Source: Nyssa sinensis | Lineage: Eukaryota; Streptophyta; Magnoliopsida; Cornales; Nyssaceae | DNA: 64,000 bases | Assembly: GCA_008638375.1 (NCBI GenBank) | Contig: CM018032.1 | Location: forward strand, 37,421,251 to 37,485,250 | Direction: 5' to 3' | Shown: positions 10,303-23,634 of the stretch, one piece after another | Numbering within the stretch: the stretch's first letter is position 1 | Layout of the letters: every line of letters starts with the position of its first letter | Notes under the pieces: model-generated | The model's input: the letters and a program-made list of their open reading frames with translations, nothing else | Databases searched by the model: none | Told to the model about the DNA's origin: nothing | Translations under genes and position numbers: made by a program

Positions 10303-12770
10303 ATGGCTAGCAAAAATTTTGATAATTTCGATGCTGTGTTCAATTTGGATCAAGATTTTGAGGCACCCGAACTGATGGTTGGGGCTATTTAATGTTATAA
10401 AGCCTCTCGGAAGTTCTCAAAAATGATACGAGCTTCGTTCAGGAACTAACTTGGCACTTGTCTCACTATTACTGCAACAGAGAGGTATTAATTTCTTATG
10501 TTTTCTTCTGATTATTTTTGGCCATTTTTTCTTTGATTCCACCCCCTTGGTTGGATGAAATGTTGTTTCCATGAATTACATGTAAAAATGGAGGTTGGCC
10601 ATGCATAGACACTTCACCTATGTGCCTCTTTGGAAAGTGCACACCACACACTTGACAAAATGCCTCATTGGCATCTCTTTTTTATTCGTGGTGTTTTCTT
10701 ATATATTTGCTTCAGGTTTAGCATGCTTATGAGTTTTTAACATTGTCTCGATCATTTTCTTTGTAGGAGGAGCTAGAGATTCGAGCTTGTGGCTTGGTGA
10801 CCGACATCGACGAATGGTGGGCCAAATTGCCACTGCAATGCAAGAGTCATATCACCTAGGTAGGTTTTACACCATTTCTTGATTGAATTTTCTATACAGA
10901 TAAAGACCGAGAGGTTTTCTATGCATTGGCCACAATGGTGTGACACTACGAATATGTTCCACCTATGCTTTGGGGAGGTTACACTCACTCCCTTAGATTT
11001 TTCAATGATTATCGGCATTCTGGTGGGTGGCAAGCGAGTGCCATGGGACAGTGACATTCACCGCCAGTCGGGGAAGATTCAGAGACTATCAGATGGGTCC
11101 CCCAGTTTGCCTCGAGTGGCATAGCCCAAGTGAAGCACATTTGGGAGGCTTTTCGAGATAAAAAGGGCTGCAGCCTAACAGCTCAAGAACAACTGACTAG
11201 TGCTTTCATGCTCTTTGTTTTTGGGTGGACCCTCATCCTCAATGGTGGGGACACAGTCCACCTTTGGTGCCTCGCAGCTATGGATGATGTGGCCAACTTT
11301 GGCCTGTTCAATTGGAGAGGAACGGTAATTACTGGTGCTTTACCGATGTATGTGCTCACTATCTTAAGGGGTGGTGAAATGACTCGGGGTTTCAACGAGA
11401 TGTGGGAGGTATGTTTTCCCCTTTTTGACTTTTGTTTTGTAATTTTTTTTCTTATGGACCCTACTTGACCTTGGTTTGGTTTTCTTGCACAGATTTGGGC
11501 TTATGAGGTTCTACGACTACTCTCGTACCTTTAGCTACATCGGATGAGGATATGTTTTCTCGCATATAGAGGTGGATGAGGGATAAACGGTGAAGCCTAC
11601 GGGGTGCCAATGCGATCCACAAGTTTTGACTCCCTTTGGACCGAATCCAAACCGATATGGTTAGACTATTATCACAACTTGTCCCTTTTTGTGTTGTTTG
11701 CCTACGACGAGGACTTACATTGTGTGTTTTTGACAAGTGCAGTGGAACCCATGGGGCGAGGTTCCTGCGTTGGTGGGGATAAATGTAGGGATATCTCGTA
11801 GACACTTGATTTTAGAGGGCCCATTCGAGCGGGTTTTTTATTTGGACGAGAGGGTAATCCGTTAAGTGGACAATATGGTTAGCCTTTTCCCTCTGGTGGC
11901 TCCTCCAGAACGCATGAGATAACTTGACAGTCTTCCTAAGGACACCCAATTTTTTAAGCTTTTGGAGGGTATACCAATGGAGCAATTTTTCAATCACTTC
12001 ACGATGTTTAGGGCTTATTTGGGGGACTCAAACCTCCCTTAACTGAAGGACTCGCTACTCATAGTGAGACTTGGTTGACCTAGTGCTAATGACCGATCTT
12101 CTCAAAAGGCCGAGATCGTGGCCACTAAGATGGGCATTCCTGTGGCTTTTCCCTCATTCCATGTGCCAGTTATTACTGAGGATGGCACACTTCGCCTTGA
12201 GGAGCTCACGAGTCCTACGGGCATTATTGAGGGACTCCCTCTACCCAACCATTTGACTGTGGTAAGATCTAACCATCTGATGTTTTAGATTTTCTACTAA
12301 TAGTTCTACTAACCCTTTTGGTGGCTCTTAGGTAGCCCAATTGATCTGTCAAGACGCCTGTCTCTACATCACGACTTTGAAGTACAAGGTGATGCAAGCC
12401 ACAATTGAGTCATGGCGAATGGCCATTTGTAAGACTGACGCGAATATTGTAAGGCATTTACCTTTGATGATTGTGCCCTATCTATATTTCTTCCTAACTT
12501 GTATTTTGATGCCCTTACAAGCGAGCAGGTGTCTCAACTTGAGTAAATGGCTCAGCTTTCGGCCAGGCTTGGTGGCGGAGTCTTGACATGAAGTGGAAAA
12601 GAGAGCTTGAAGAGGAAAAGCACTAACCAGCCCAGGAGCTCTCGGGCTTTAGCCCCTAAGCCTTAGAGGAGCTCTAGACCTATTGATGATGATGAGGACA
12701 AGGAGGAAGAAGTGGTGCCTCCAAGACAATCGAGGCAACAAAAAGGTACACAGCATGAGCGTCGTTAGAT
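10303..12770 (+). pseudogene. Degenerate plant mobile domain (aminotransferase-like) gene, antisense to the Tat element
   Basis: A short first exon seems to start with MASKNFDNF at 10,303. An intron may run to about 10,767, where EELEIRACG resumes. The clearest domain is a plant mobile domain (PMD, PF10536-like). About 10,930-11,050 reads WCDTTNMFHLCFGEVTLTP, matching the family's W..TT.TFH...GEMTLTP core. About 11,150-11,410 holds the following helices with DTVHLWCLAAM and FNWRG, and QIWAYEVLRLL follows a putative intron at about 11,492. Later parts run on to 12,270. The 3' part turns basic/acidic (DDDEDKEEE near 12,700). In-frame stops and frame changes occur throughout, so it is broken. 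PMD proteins occur in plant transposons and in MAIN/MAIL host genes. Its antisense position downstream of a Tat-type integrase fits the extra antisense ORFs known in that lineage. Confidence 0.65.
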
Positions 12771-13213
12771 TTGTGTAGCCCATTTTTAAATGTTTGAACA
12801 ATATTTATTTTTCTTTTCTATTTTTATAAAAACATTTTGGAACACGTATGCAACCTTCCCCTAATGAAGATATCTAGTTTAGACCAAAAATGAGTGATTT
12901 TGACACTTGGTGTGCCCAAAAAACCACAAAAATGCAAAACTAGACAAAACCAAGCAAAATGGCCTAGCGAGTTTCTCTGTGCCGATCAGCACACTGAGGG
13001 GGTATTTCTTGTGCCCTAGTTCCAATTGGTACCGTATATAGGCTTCGTCCAGTTTTGGAAATACTGCATTTTTTCCATTTTTTTGACTTTCTAACCCAAC
13101 TTGGAGACGGAATTATGAGTTTTTATGATTCTAGAAAGAGCTTTAGACCTCTCATCACGTATCTTTCTCACTTTTCTTTGATTTTCACAGCCCCTTGATG
13201 TATTTTCCTTCAT
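12771..13213. other. Spacer between the two antisense genes
   Basis: No gene is seen. It holds the duplicated leader with two copies of the palindromic motif (12,979-12,992 and 13,020-13,033). Confidence 0.5.
12979..13033 (+). promoter_or_regulatory. Double near-palindromic motif upstream of PMD gene 2
   Basis: GTGCCGATCAGCAC at 12,979 and TTCCAATTGGTACC at 13,020 are 41 bp apart, the same spacing as the first two copies upstream of PMD gene 1. They lie about 180-235 bp before the ATG at 13,214. Confidence 0.5.
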
Positions 13214-14701
13214 ATGGCTACCACAATTACTAGCATGGATGCTTTTGATAGTGAGCTTCACTCATAGATAGTCTTACTTACGCCGTCAAAGATGATCAAT
13301 TTGGGGTCATTCAAACTAAAATCTCTTCTTTTCATTTATCATGGTGGACCTAAAGCTTTTTGAAAACTTGTCTGAGATTTTGGGACCCCGTGGATCATGT
13401 CTTTCACTTTAACATAGAGGAGCTTTGCCCAACTTTTGAGGAATTATGTATTGTCCTTGATGTGATTGTCCTAGGCAAGATGATCTTCCCCATGGTTCAA
13501 AGAGGTTATTTTGCCCTTTTGTTAGACTTGCTATCATTAAACATCGTAGAGGTGAGGTTGTTAGTGCAAGGTGAGATCTTTTTTATTTTACCAATCATTG
13601 ACCGTTTTAAGTGTCAAGAGCCAAGTCATATTAGGCTGGCTACCTTGGCTTTCTACATGATTTCTCATTTCTTACTCTTGACTGATCCAACCATGGTTGA
13701 TGTCCACTTGATTGGAGTTGTTGATGACATTGGCAAAGAAGGGAACATTATGGGTCTTGTCTTAGCCGAGACTTTGAATAGCTTAGACATGGTGTATAAT
13801 GGTTTGGACCATGAATCTGGTGGTAGCCCCTCATTGTTGATGATATGGCTTAAATACAAATTGGCACTTTTAGAAAGCCCGTTACTTTGCCCATACCAAA
13901 CCAGACCTTATCTCTCGCGGAAGCTTTTGGTGACTCAATCTAATGAGCAAGCATAGTGTGGCCTCTTAGTAACCTTGAGTGCTAGTGATTTTTATTGAAC
14001 CACTTTACATTGGCATTATAGAGCCCCTATTCTTTGCTCTACAGGTTATTCATGTGTGTGCATAGCCGGCCTTAGAGCAACATCCTTTTATTACTCTATC
14101 CACCTTCTTCGTCAATTTGGATTTGAGCAAATTAGGCCACGAACTTGGGGCCCACATTATCTTGTGGAGGTATTAACCCCTTCAATAATAAGCAAGTTGA
14201 ACAGTCTTTGGAAAGGGGTTCACCTTTTTGAGTTCAGTGATATAGATTTATGTGGGAATACACCCATAACTGAAGATCATTTGAGGTGGCTTTACAAGGA
14301 AGTGGGTGATCGGGAGAATCTCCAAGCGGATGTCCTTCGTGGAGAGATGGGATTTTCTATGGAGCTAGATCTGAGTATGAAGTTTGTGAAAATTTCCATT
14401 TCAATAAAGAACCATGGCGGGGATTTGGTAGAGTTTGAACTTAAGGAAAGAGATACTCGAGAAGTTTAAGGCTTGAAGAGGAAGAGGGGGCACCCAAGGG
14501 TCCCTCGAAAGGTGTTGTGTCAAAAAGGAAGACTAAACTGTGGGCACTATAACTTGCAAATTGATGAGAAGAAAGGCCTTTTATGCTTTGTGTAGAAAAA
14601 GACAAGCAAGGAACTTGAGTTTGAAGGAAAGTTGGTGGAGAAGAGAGAATGATCCCTTTTATAATGACAAGAGTGATCCCTTAATGATGATGATCCTTTT
14701 C
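13214..14701 (+). pseudogene. Degenerate DUF7745/plant-mobile-domain-like gene, antisense to the Tat element, truncated
   Basis: A start (MATTITSMDAF) at 13,214 runs into a stop after 17 codons, so the gene is broken from the outset. The best frame is 13,360-13,956 (198 residues). It begins LRFWDPVDHVFHFNIEELCPTFEE, like the FWDP..H.F.F..-.EL.PT.EE opening of DUF7745/PMD-type plant proteins. A segment IRLATLAFYMISHFLLL follows. A probable intron (about 13,957-14,044, ending CTCTACAG) leads to a second frame at 14,056-14,469 with ATSFYYSIHLLRQFGFEQ.RP. The tail is highly charged. The 3' end is cut at 14,702 by a solo LTR. I call the family from motif resemblance only; the function is unknown. 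Confidence 0.55.
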
Positions 14702-15394
14702 TATAACATCCCGACCCAATTAAGTGGGACAATTAAGGATAATTTATTTGATAATCACGAACAATTCTACTTGAGACTAATAGAATATGAATATGGAGAC
14801 AAATAAATAAATAAGATCAATTAGCTATGAATTGGAGACAATCAATTTTTAAAAATTGGTATAATGGCAAAGGTTATAACTTGATGACAAATTGTGATTG
14901 GTGTTAATCGAGGATTTACACATGAATAATTTTAGAAGACTAGTATAGAAAATGCATTAAGGCAAGACTACTGATACATATATAAAGTATACTTAATCAA
15001 GAAGCCTTGCAAAGATTTCAAGAGACTTTTGTGAGATTTAAGATACAAAATTTGAGAATTTATGAAATACACTAAAATGAAATATGGTGCATGTGTAAAA
15101 CAAAAGAAAGGGAAAAGAGCCAAAATGCTCCTACAAATTCTTGAACCCAAGACTAATGAAATAAGAAAAGACTTATGCCAAAAAGGAATAGCCACTAGGT
15201 TACCAGCAATTTTGTGCTATAATACCCACATGATATGCATATAACCTAAAATAATGTGAAAAATTCAGAAAAGAAAAAAGACAAACGTCAACACCTTATT
15301 GGACCCCCATCCTAGCCAATTGAGTCACATGCAAAATGCTTGCCTCATATATATGTATTATGTGTACATTGTGTGTGGGGGGGAAAGCTGGGCA

Positions 15395-15482
15395 TTTCAG
15401 AATTTAGAGAGAGAGAGAGAGAGAGATGTAGAGAGAGAAATAAAGAAATGTATAGAGAGAGAATGTGTGTGTGTGTGTGTGA
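15395..15482. repeat. (GA)n-(GT)n microsatellite inside the plus solo LTR
   Basis: Runs of GA units interrupted by short spacers are followed by (GT)n. The equivalent place in the inverted LTR (about 21,020-21,160) also has CT/CA runs, so the repeat is a family feature. Confidence 0.85.
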
Positions 15483-17550
15483 ATTGTAGAAAACATACAA
15501 CCAATGCATGTTGCATACAAGGGCTGGAGCAAGGAGAATGGAAGTCAATAAAGTTGTTGGAACTCGTTTGGGACACCAGGCAGAGGCCAAGTAAAGATAA
15601 TCGAGGTACCATTAATGTTGAGTGATACTTTCTCTCTCCTCAAAGATTTTTCCTTTAACCTCAATTTTTATGAGTTTATGATGCATGCATGTAAGAAATA
15701 TTGGAAATAGGTGAAAATAGAGGAGTTTAAGCTAAGAAAAACCCTATAACTCAATACTCAAAAATGAAAGAAATTAGGTTCCTAACCCATAATGAACCAA
15801 GCTTCAAATCGAGTGCTTGGCATGAAAGAGCATTGAAAATGGAGCAGAGTACAATTTGGATCACAAAAATGGTCATCGGACCAGTAAGCAATCACGGTTT
15901 ACAATCAGGGAGAAAGAAATTAAGAGTTTGAATCTGAGCTTGATTTTCGCTATTTTAGGAACTGGAATATGTTCCCCAATCTTCTAGGAACATAATGGAA
16001 AAAAAATGAAGTGCAAACAGTGACTGAAACTTGACGAAATAGAAAAATAAATCTTTATTAAAAAATCGGAGGTTCATCGGAGGCTGCCTATAACTGGTTA
16101 TTCGAAGGGCTTAAACTAATCTAAATTAAATTTTGAAGTTGGATTTGGAATCCTAATGAAAAAAGGGTTTGAATCATATCGGGCCCGTCACTGAAAAATG
16201 GTTGGCGGTGATCACCGGCGCTGGAGGAGGAGATCGGAACCCTCACGGAAAAAATGAAAAAGAAGAAACTATTCGGGGTCGGGTCATCAGGTCAGATTTG
16301 GGTCAGGTCCTAGCTTGTGGAAAAAAATGGATCCTAAAAAATGTAACGGCTTCGTTTTGAATCCTTAAGAATAAAAAGTAATAATAAAAGGATTAATGTC
16401 ATGCCGGACAAAACCTGTTAGTTCTTAACTTTACTGGACTAGTTCACCTAGTATCTAACTACACCAGACAGTTTAGGTTTATTAAGTTTCTAAAATTATG
16501 TTTTGACCCCCCAGATTTTGTTAATTATGAATGGCCGAGAAAATAATTAGAAATTATTTTTAAATCCTTTTTAAATTATAGGAAATTACCAAAATGCCTT
16601 TAGGCCAAAAATAGGCCAAATAAAGCCCAATTAAAATGGAAAAAAAAAAAAGAGTCTGACCCAATGTTTTTGGGCATTCTAGACTCAATTACAGATTCTG
16701 ATTTATGAAATTAGATCCCGAAAAATATGAACACACAAATGAAATAATTCTAATAATGTTCTAATGATTAATTAAGTGACCAATTGAACCCCAATGACTA
16801 TGAGAATACATACCTTAACATTTTGGGATATTTTTTACCTAATGGAGGGATCCATTTTATGAAACAAAGTCCCAAAAATATAGACAAATGAAATGTCATA
16901 ATTACTAATATGCCCTTAGTGATCCAAAAGCCAATTAAATAGCAGAGATTGTATATTCTGACTTTCTTTAACATTCCGAACTCAACGGTGGAATCCATTT
17001 TAACAAACAAAATACCGAAAAATGGGACACGTGAAAACAAAAAATTACAAAAATGCCCCTAGGCTTAACATAAGTCACATAGATGCAAATTAAGATCCAA
17101 AAAAGCCTAAACTGATTATCTTTAATATTCTAGACTTGATGGTAACATCCTTTTGAGAAAAACAAGACCCGGTAACAAACTAAAAAATGATAAATACGTC
17201 CTAAAGACTTAATAAAATTACCAAAAGTGTATAGATGAAATTAAAAGATCCATGTAAATGTTATAATGACTGACTGGACTCAAAAATAAAGTATGAACAC
17301 ATAAATTGTGTACGGAGGAATATGGGACATTAAAAGTGTAAATTACCATTATGCCCTTCAAGGGCCAAAAGAACTTAAAACGCTAAATAAAGATGAATGG
17401 AATTAGAGTGAATACTAATTCAATATGCAATGTATTTTTTATACATGATTATAAGATCACCCAAATGATGAAAAAATGAAAGAAGGCTATGGGATAGCTA
17501 CATGGTACCAGTATAGGAATGTAATGCTAAGAACCCAATGTAAGTAAACC

Positions 17551-20500
17551 TATCATTGCCTGAAACCAACCCTATGCAGATTAGGGGCAATAACCGACAA
17601 TGCCACTCGGACAGGTCGTACAAAATCAAATGAATTGTATAACAATGGTAAGATTTTTTTTTCTTTTTCTTTATTAAATGCCGAAGTTACGCATATGTAA
17701 CTCATCTGATCACAAATTAAACTCTAACAACCATCAACTAGAATATCTCCAAGTGATATTTCTATCAACATGAATCACCATTTAAGTCTAACATCATTTC
17801 TAAGGTTACAATATCACAATACCTAATATTAAGATCAGCCTTACAGAATATATGTTCAAACTATGATTTGGAGTTTTACATCATCACTATTACTTGAAAG
17901 CACATTACTAGCTCCACTAGTTGCCATCATTGCATTTCCTCCCATATAGTGCTACCTAAAATTTTTTTATAAATATAGAGTGAGCTAATTTAGCTCTGTA
18001 AGTAAATTTCCTCACTCTAGCATGAGACAGTATTAGTTTAGGTAAAAAAATACAACCAAATGGCAAGCTAAAGGATACATAACAATAGCCAGTCACAAAG
18101 GAAAATAGATCAACAAAGATGACCTGTAGGTCCAAAAGGCATATCCCAAAGCAGTTTGAAAAATATGATGTAAGCAGTTTAATAAGTCGATAATAGGGAT
18201 TTAGCCTATACAATAATTAGCTGTCAAAAATCACAAGATACCAAATCGAATCCAATGATATGCTTGCAAAGTGTATCCACAATCAAAAAGTGCATCATCA
18301 GATTATAACCAAAAGATAGAATATGTGCTACTAACAAAACAGATGTTATCAACAAATCTACCCCCAAAAGCACTCATTTAGGTTTACCCCTCATTCAAGT
18401 TCCTGAATAGCACTAAGAGCTCTTATCATATATCATACCCTCTATGTACTAAATGTTGCGTATCATTCCTAATCGCTGACCCATAGGTCCAAATCAGCAT
18501 CTATAGAATCAGGATGGACGTTGCGATAGACACAACTCCCGGCACTCATAATAATATCTTGATCAGTAGAATTCCACATTGAGTGTACATATACATGGAA
18601 TATCAAATTCTCAATAGTGAGAAACATAGCAGTTTTCTAATATCCAAAATAAAGGTATAGAAGTATGCAAGCAATCACATCAAGATATTGGTAAATGAAA
18701 TCTCAAAATATCCACAAAGAAGTACAAGTGTCAAATTGTGGAATTAAATAATTGTCAGGTATGTATAAGAGTACAAATTAGCAGCATCGAGGAAATACAA
18801 TTGTGACATGGCTAAGAAATACCACATATTAGAGTTTGGGTTTACTTACATTGGGTTCTTAGCATCGCATTCTTATACGGGTACAATAATAGCTATGCCA
18901 TAACTTTCTTTCCATTTTTCATCATTTGTGCGATCTTATAATCACGGATCAAAAATAAATTGCATAATGAATTAGTATTCATCCTAATCCCAAGCATTGT
19001 TATTTAGTGTTTTAAGTTCTTTTGAACTTAGTTTATTTAATTAAAGGTCTTCAAATTCCCCATTTAAGGTTACCTAATGCCTTATAACTTATTTGACCCT
19101 TCAAGGACAAATTAGTAATTTACACTTTTTAATGTCCCATATTTTTTCGTACATGATTTACGTACTCGGACTTCATTTTGAGTCCATTCGGTCCTTATAA
19201 CATTTACATGGACTTATTAATTTCATTTTTATACTTCTGGTAACTTCATTAAGTCCTAAAGATATATTTGTCATTTTTTAATTTGTTATCGAGTCTTATT
19301 TTTCTCAAATGGATGTCATCGTTAAGTCTAAAATATCGAATATAATTAATTTAGGCCATTTCGGATCTTAATTTGAATTTATGTGACTTACATTAAGCCT
19401 AGGGGCATTTTTATAATTTTATACTTTCATGTGTCACATTTTTTGGTGCTTTGTTTGCTAAAATGGACTCCATCATTAAGTTTAGAATGTAAAATAAAGT
19501 CAGAATATGTCACATTTGACATTTCACTGGCTTTTGGAATACTAAGGGTAAAATGGTAATTTTGACTTTTCATGTGTCTATATTTTGGATTTCATTCCAC
19601 AAAACGGATCCCGTCATTGGGTCTGGAATGTCTCAAAATGTTAAAGTATGTATTTTTACAATCATCAGGGTTCAATGGTCTTTTAACTAATCATTAGCAC
19701 GTATTTGAAATTATTCCAGTTTGCCCGTTCATATTTTTTAGGATTTAATTTTAGAAATCGGACTTCTTCATTGAGTTTGGAATGCCCAAGAATATTGGGT
19801 TACACTATTCTTTTATTTCAATTGGCCTTCATTTCACCTAGTTTTGGCCTAAGGGCATTTTGATAATTTATCTCATAATTGAAAGGATTTAAAATTAATA
19901 TTAAATTAATTTCCTGGGCCAATCTGTAATTAATCAAAACTGTTGGGGTTATTTTATAATTAATAAAAAGTTTTGGGGGTTCAATTATAATTACAAAAAC
20001 TATTTAAATAAACCCATTGGTTTAATTAGGCTTTAAGTAAACCGGTCCCAAACAATGAAGAACCAACGGGTTATCCAGTTTATTGCATCATGCTAACATC
20101 ATCATGATCTCAGTCCTACTTTTTATATTTTAATTCTTTTAAATCAAAACAACACCATTCCAATATGTGTTTAAACCCATTTAGCAATTCGGCCGGGGCC
20201 CGACTCGGATCTGACTCCAGACCCAACCCGGTTACTGTTTTTCTTCCCTAAATCTCTTGCGAGGTCTCCGGTGAACTTCTCTAGCGCCGACGATTGTCGT
20301 TGGTTGATTTTCAGCCACTGCCCTAACGTGGTTCGAACCCAATCTTTATGAGGATTCCATTTCTACAATTGGTTTCTTGAATTGGTGGGTCTACTGTCAC
20401 GAAATAGGGGCTTACAGTCGCTGCTCCGACGGCTCCCGATTTTTCGACGACCTATTAATTTTCTATTTTGAAGCTTTTTACTCACTGTTTTTCCTTGATT

Positions 20501-22112
20501 TTTCTTTTATAGGTTTCTGGAAACGTGGGGAACATCTTCCCATTCCAAAAACATAACAAAACAAGCCTTAATACGTCCATTCAATTTTTCTCTCTAAATT
20601 GTAACTCCTTATATCACCATGGTTTCTTAATCATTTTAATTGATTCAAGTTGCAGAATGTTCCAATTTTAATGCTCTTTCAATTCATATCATTTGTTTGA
20701 AGCTTTAATTAAGTTAATTTAAAAAAAATATTTTTTTTTATATTTCGGGTACTTCTTAGCTTAATTTGTTCCCTTTCTTTTCCATTTTCATCCTTTTTCA
20801 ATTCTAAATACATATAGAAAAATCTAAACCACCAAAACATCCTTCTTGTAAGAAACGTTTTAGTGAGAGAAACTCACCTCAAATGGCCATCTCCTTCTTC
20901 TCTCTTTGTCTCTAGGCTTGCATGGCTCATATGAGCTTCAGCAACTTCAGTAGCCCTCCCTCTTCTTCCTACAGACCCTGCATGCAACAGGCAGGGGTTG
21001 CATAGCCTTCTTCTTTTTCTCCCTTCTTCCTCTCTCTCTTTTTCTCTCTAGTCTCTCTCTCTCTAGCCAGACCATTATGGTCTATTTTTCTTTTCTTTTT
21101 ACACATGCATAGCACACACATGATATACATATATATACATAGAGCACACACACATGCACATATATATCTATATATTTTTTTAATTTCTGCATGAATTTTG
21201 ATTAGCCTATGTGAGGGTCCAATGAGGTGTTGACACCTCAACTTTTGAGCATGCAGACTTGGGCTTAATATGGGTTATGTATATATATTATGGGATATAT
21301 AGCACAAAAGTATTGCAGCCAAGTTGGCTATTCTGTTTGGGCATAAAATTCTCCCCATTTTTTGGTCTTGGGTTCAAGTCTTTAGGCCAACACTTTTCGC
21401 CTTGCTTTCTCTCTTTTTCTCTTCTTATGCCTTGTTTGGCATTTTGGGTGTGTTTCTTGAATTCTCAAAATTGTATTTCAATTATCATGAAAGTCCTTTG
21501 GAATTCCCACAAGAGTTTTGGCTTTTGCACACTTCACCCACACGCCTTTTATTTTATTTTTGATACGTTCCATCGTGTTTAGTTTATACCAAAAATATAT
21601 TATTTTTATCAAAAAATTCTCGATTAATATTTATCTCTTCCTTATGTACTTATATCACTTATTCATTCTTTTCATGTGTTGATTTTATAAATCAAGATCT
21701 TATCAAGTTTTTATAGTCTTCATTGTCTCGTCTTGATGTATTTAAATGTATTTGAATTATTCTAATATTCCATTATAATTATCAGAATAATCTCGATTAA
21801 ACGTGCTCCCTTCGTGCGTTATGCTAATCTTGCTCAAGTGCACTTCGTGCACTAATTTTTCACATTTACTCGTGTGTTCCTCGATTAATCACTAGTCATA
21901 ACTTCTATCAAATCATGACCCTCGACATTAAATTGTATTCTCAAATTGGTCTTTTTTAATTTACGATTAAATGTTTTTATTACTTATACCTTTGCTTCCG
22001 TATTTACAGGTCACTAGTCGTAACTAGCGTCGCTCATGGTTATTAAGCAAATTAACTTATGATAACGGCCATTATCATTAATTACTTCACTTAATTGGGT
22101 TGGGGTGTTACA
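17551..22112 (-). mobile_element. Inverted solo LTR (about 4.56 kb) nested in its own family member
   Basis: On the minus strand it starts TGTAACACCCCAACCC at 22,112 and ends at 17,551 in TTTCAGGCAATGATA, a decayed form of TTTCGGGTTATAACA. It is flanked by a perfect 5-bp duplication, aaacc (17,546-17,550 and 22,113-22,117). The uninterrupted target sequence is visible within this LTR itself near 18,838-18,857. Its first ~3.3 kb matches 14,702-17,550 and its last ~1.3 kb matches 22,118-23,390. Good anchors are 'aaaatgcccctaggcttaa' at 17.05 kb versus 19.40 kb and 'ctctaatatgtgg' at 18.83 kb versus 22.12 kb. Confidence 0.85.
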
Positions 22113-23390
22113 AAACCCGAACTCTAATATGTGGATTTCTACTCTTTCAATGTAGCCTATTTGTATAACTGGCAATCTCTGTTTCTTAAAATTGTATATC
22201 AGTAATTTCTTCAAGTCCACAACCCATTGATTATTGTGTTTCCATTATATGAAAATTTGTGATTGTTGATATCCTATTTGTTGTGAATATCTATGAGCCA
22301 GTTGACTCCTTGACTATGTATTGTCTTTATAATCATTGTAATCTCTTTTGTTGTGGACTTTTGTAACCTGTGTTTACGCATATACCTTATAGAATCCTTT
22401 TTTTAATAACATTATTAGTGAGGACGCAGGGTTGTGTCTGCCATAACGCCTATCTTGATTCTTTGGATGCTGATGACCTACAGGTCGGTGTTTGGGAATG
22501 ATACCCAACACGTTGTCCTGATGAGGACATTTTGATATGATAATAAGAGTTCTTGGTGCCATTAAAGAGAACCCAGAGATCAATGGTGAACCTGGATGAG
22601 TGTTGTATAGGGGTAGCCGGGCCCTATTTGATAGCATCCATTTGAGTCATTTGTATATGTTTGATTCCACACCATTTGTTGATTTGATGATGTTATCTTT
22701 GAATGATAAATATGCATTTAAGACTTATCTTTGTATTCAATTTTAATCTCTTTGATTTGGGCAACTAAACATTATATGTTAATAAATTTGTGCTTGTTGA
22801 CTTGCTCAGTCATCCCTATTGCAATTGTAACCTCTTTGTATTGTGTTATTTTGGCCTGATGGCCGATCCCTTTGAGCTTGAAATCCTATGATTATCCTTT
22901 TGTTATACACCTTTGTTTAACCCATGGCAGAGTGAATGATTTACTTACTGAGCTAAGTTAGCTCACCCCAGAATTATAACAATTTTTCAAGTAGCATAAT
23001 ATGAAAGGAAATACAGTGATGGTAATTAATGAAGCTAGTGATGTGTTGTGAGCAACGTTGTTGATGTATAGCTCTGAGTCTTAATTTGAATATATATCCT
23101 CTAATATTGATTTTAATGTTAGATATTGTGACATAGTAACACTAGAAATGATATTAGACTTGCATGGTGATTTATGATGATGGAAATTGTACTTAGAGAT
23201 AATCTTATTAGTGACTGTTAAAGTTGATTTGTTATCAAATGAGTTGCATGTGTGTAGCTTCTGCGCTGGATAAAATAAAAGAAAACTTTTTGCTATCTTG
23301 TACAATTCATTTGATTTTGTATGGCCTATCTGAGTAACAGTGCCAGTCACCAATCCCTAATCCACATAGGGTGGGTTTCGGGTTATAACA

Positions 23391-23634
23391 ATTTCCTCTT
23401 TTTTATTTTAGTTAGTCTTGTCTAGACATGTTATCACCAAATCGAATTGGGTTTTAACTAATTATGAAATAAAGTACTAAACATCAACTTTGGTTTAGAA
23501 GAATAAAATTTTATTTCTATTTTTTAAACTGCATTCACAGTGTCTTCATGGGCTACCAACGTACCCCCATGCTTTTGGTAACATTGTTCAATGGGGGTCA
23601 GGTCATCGTAGTTCTATTACAATAGACCTAGTCC
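23391..23634. other. Sequence between solo LTR and Tat integrase 3' end
   Basis: Non-coding. It is probably the Tat element's region between the integrase stop codon and the tail-to-tail antisense gene. Confidence 0.4.

Larger units (their letters stand above)
14702..23390 (+). mobile_element. Solo LTR (plus), about 4.1 kb, interrupted by an inverted relative
   Basis: Its halves are 14,702-17,550 and 22,118-23,390. It starts TATAACATCCCGACCC (TG decayed to TA) and ends GGGTTTCGGGTTATAACA, following the TGTAACACCCCGAC...TAGGGTGGG-TTTCGGG...ACA pattern of the other long LTRs here. Flanks ttttc (14,697-14,701) and atttc (23,391-23,395) look like a target duplication with one mutation. No internal region or second LTR is present, so it is a solo LTR. 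It sits between PMD gene 2 and the integrase end of the Tat element. Small open frames inside it are random. Confidence 0.7.

Noticed and set aside
15299..15625. Frames across the GA/GT repeat on both strands
   Set aside because: Microsatellite-driven frames inside a solo LTR.
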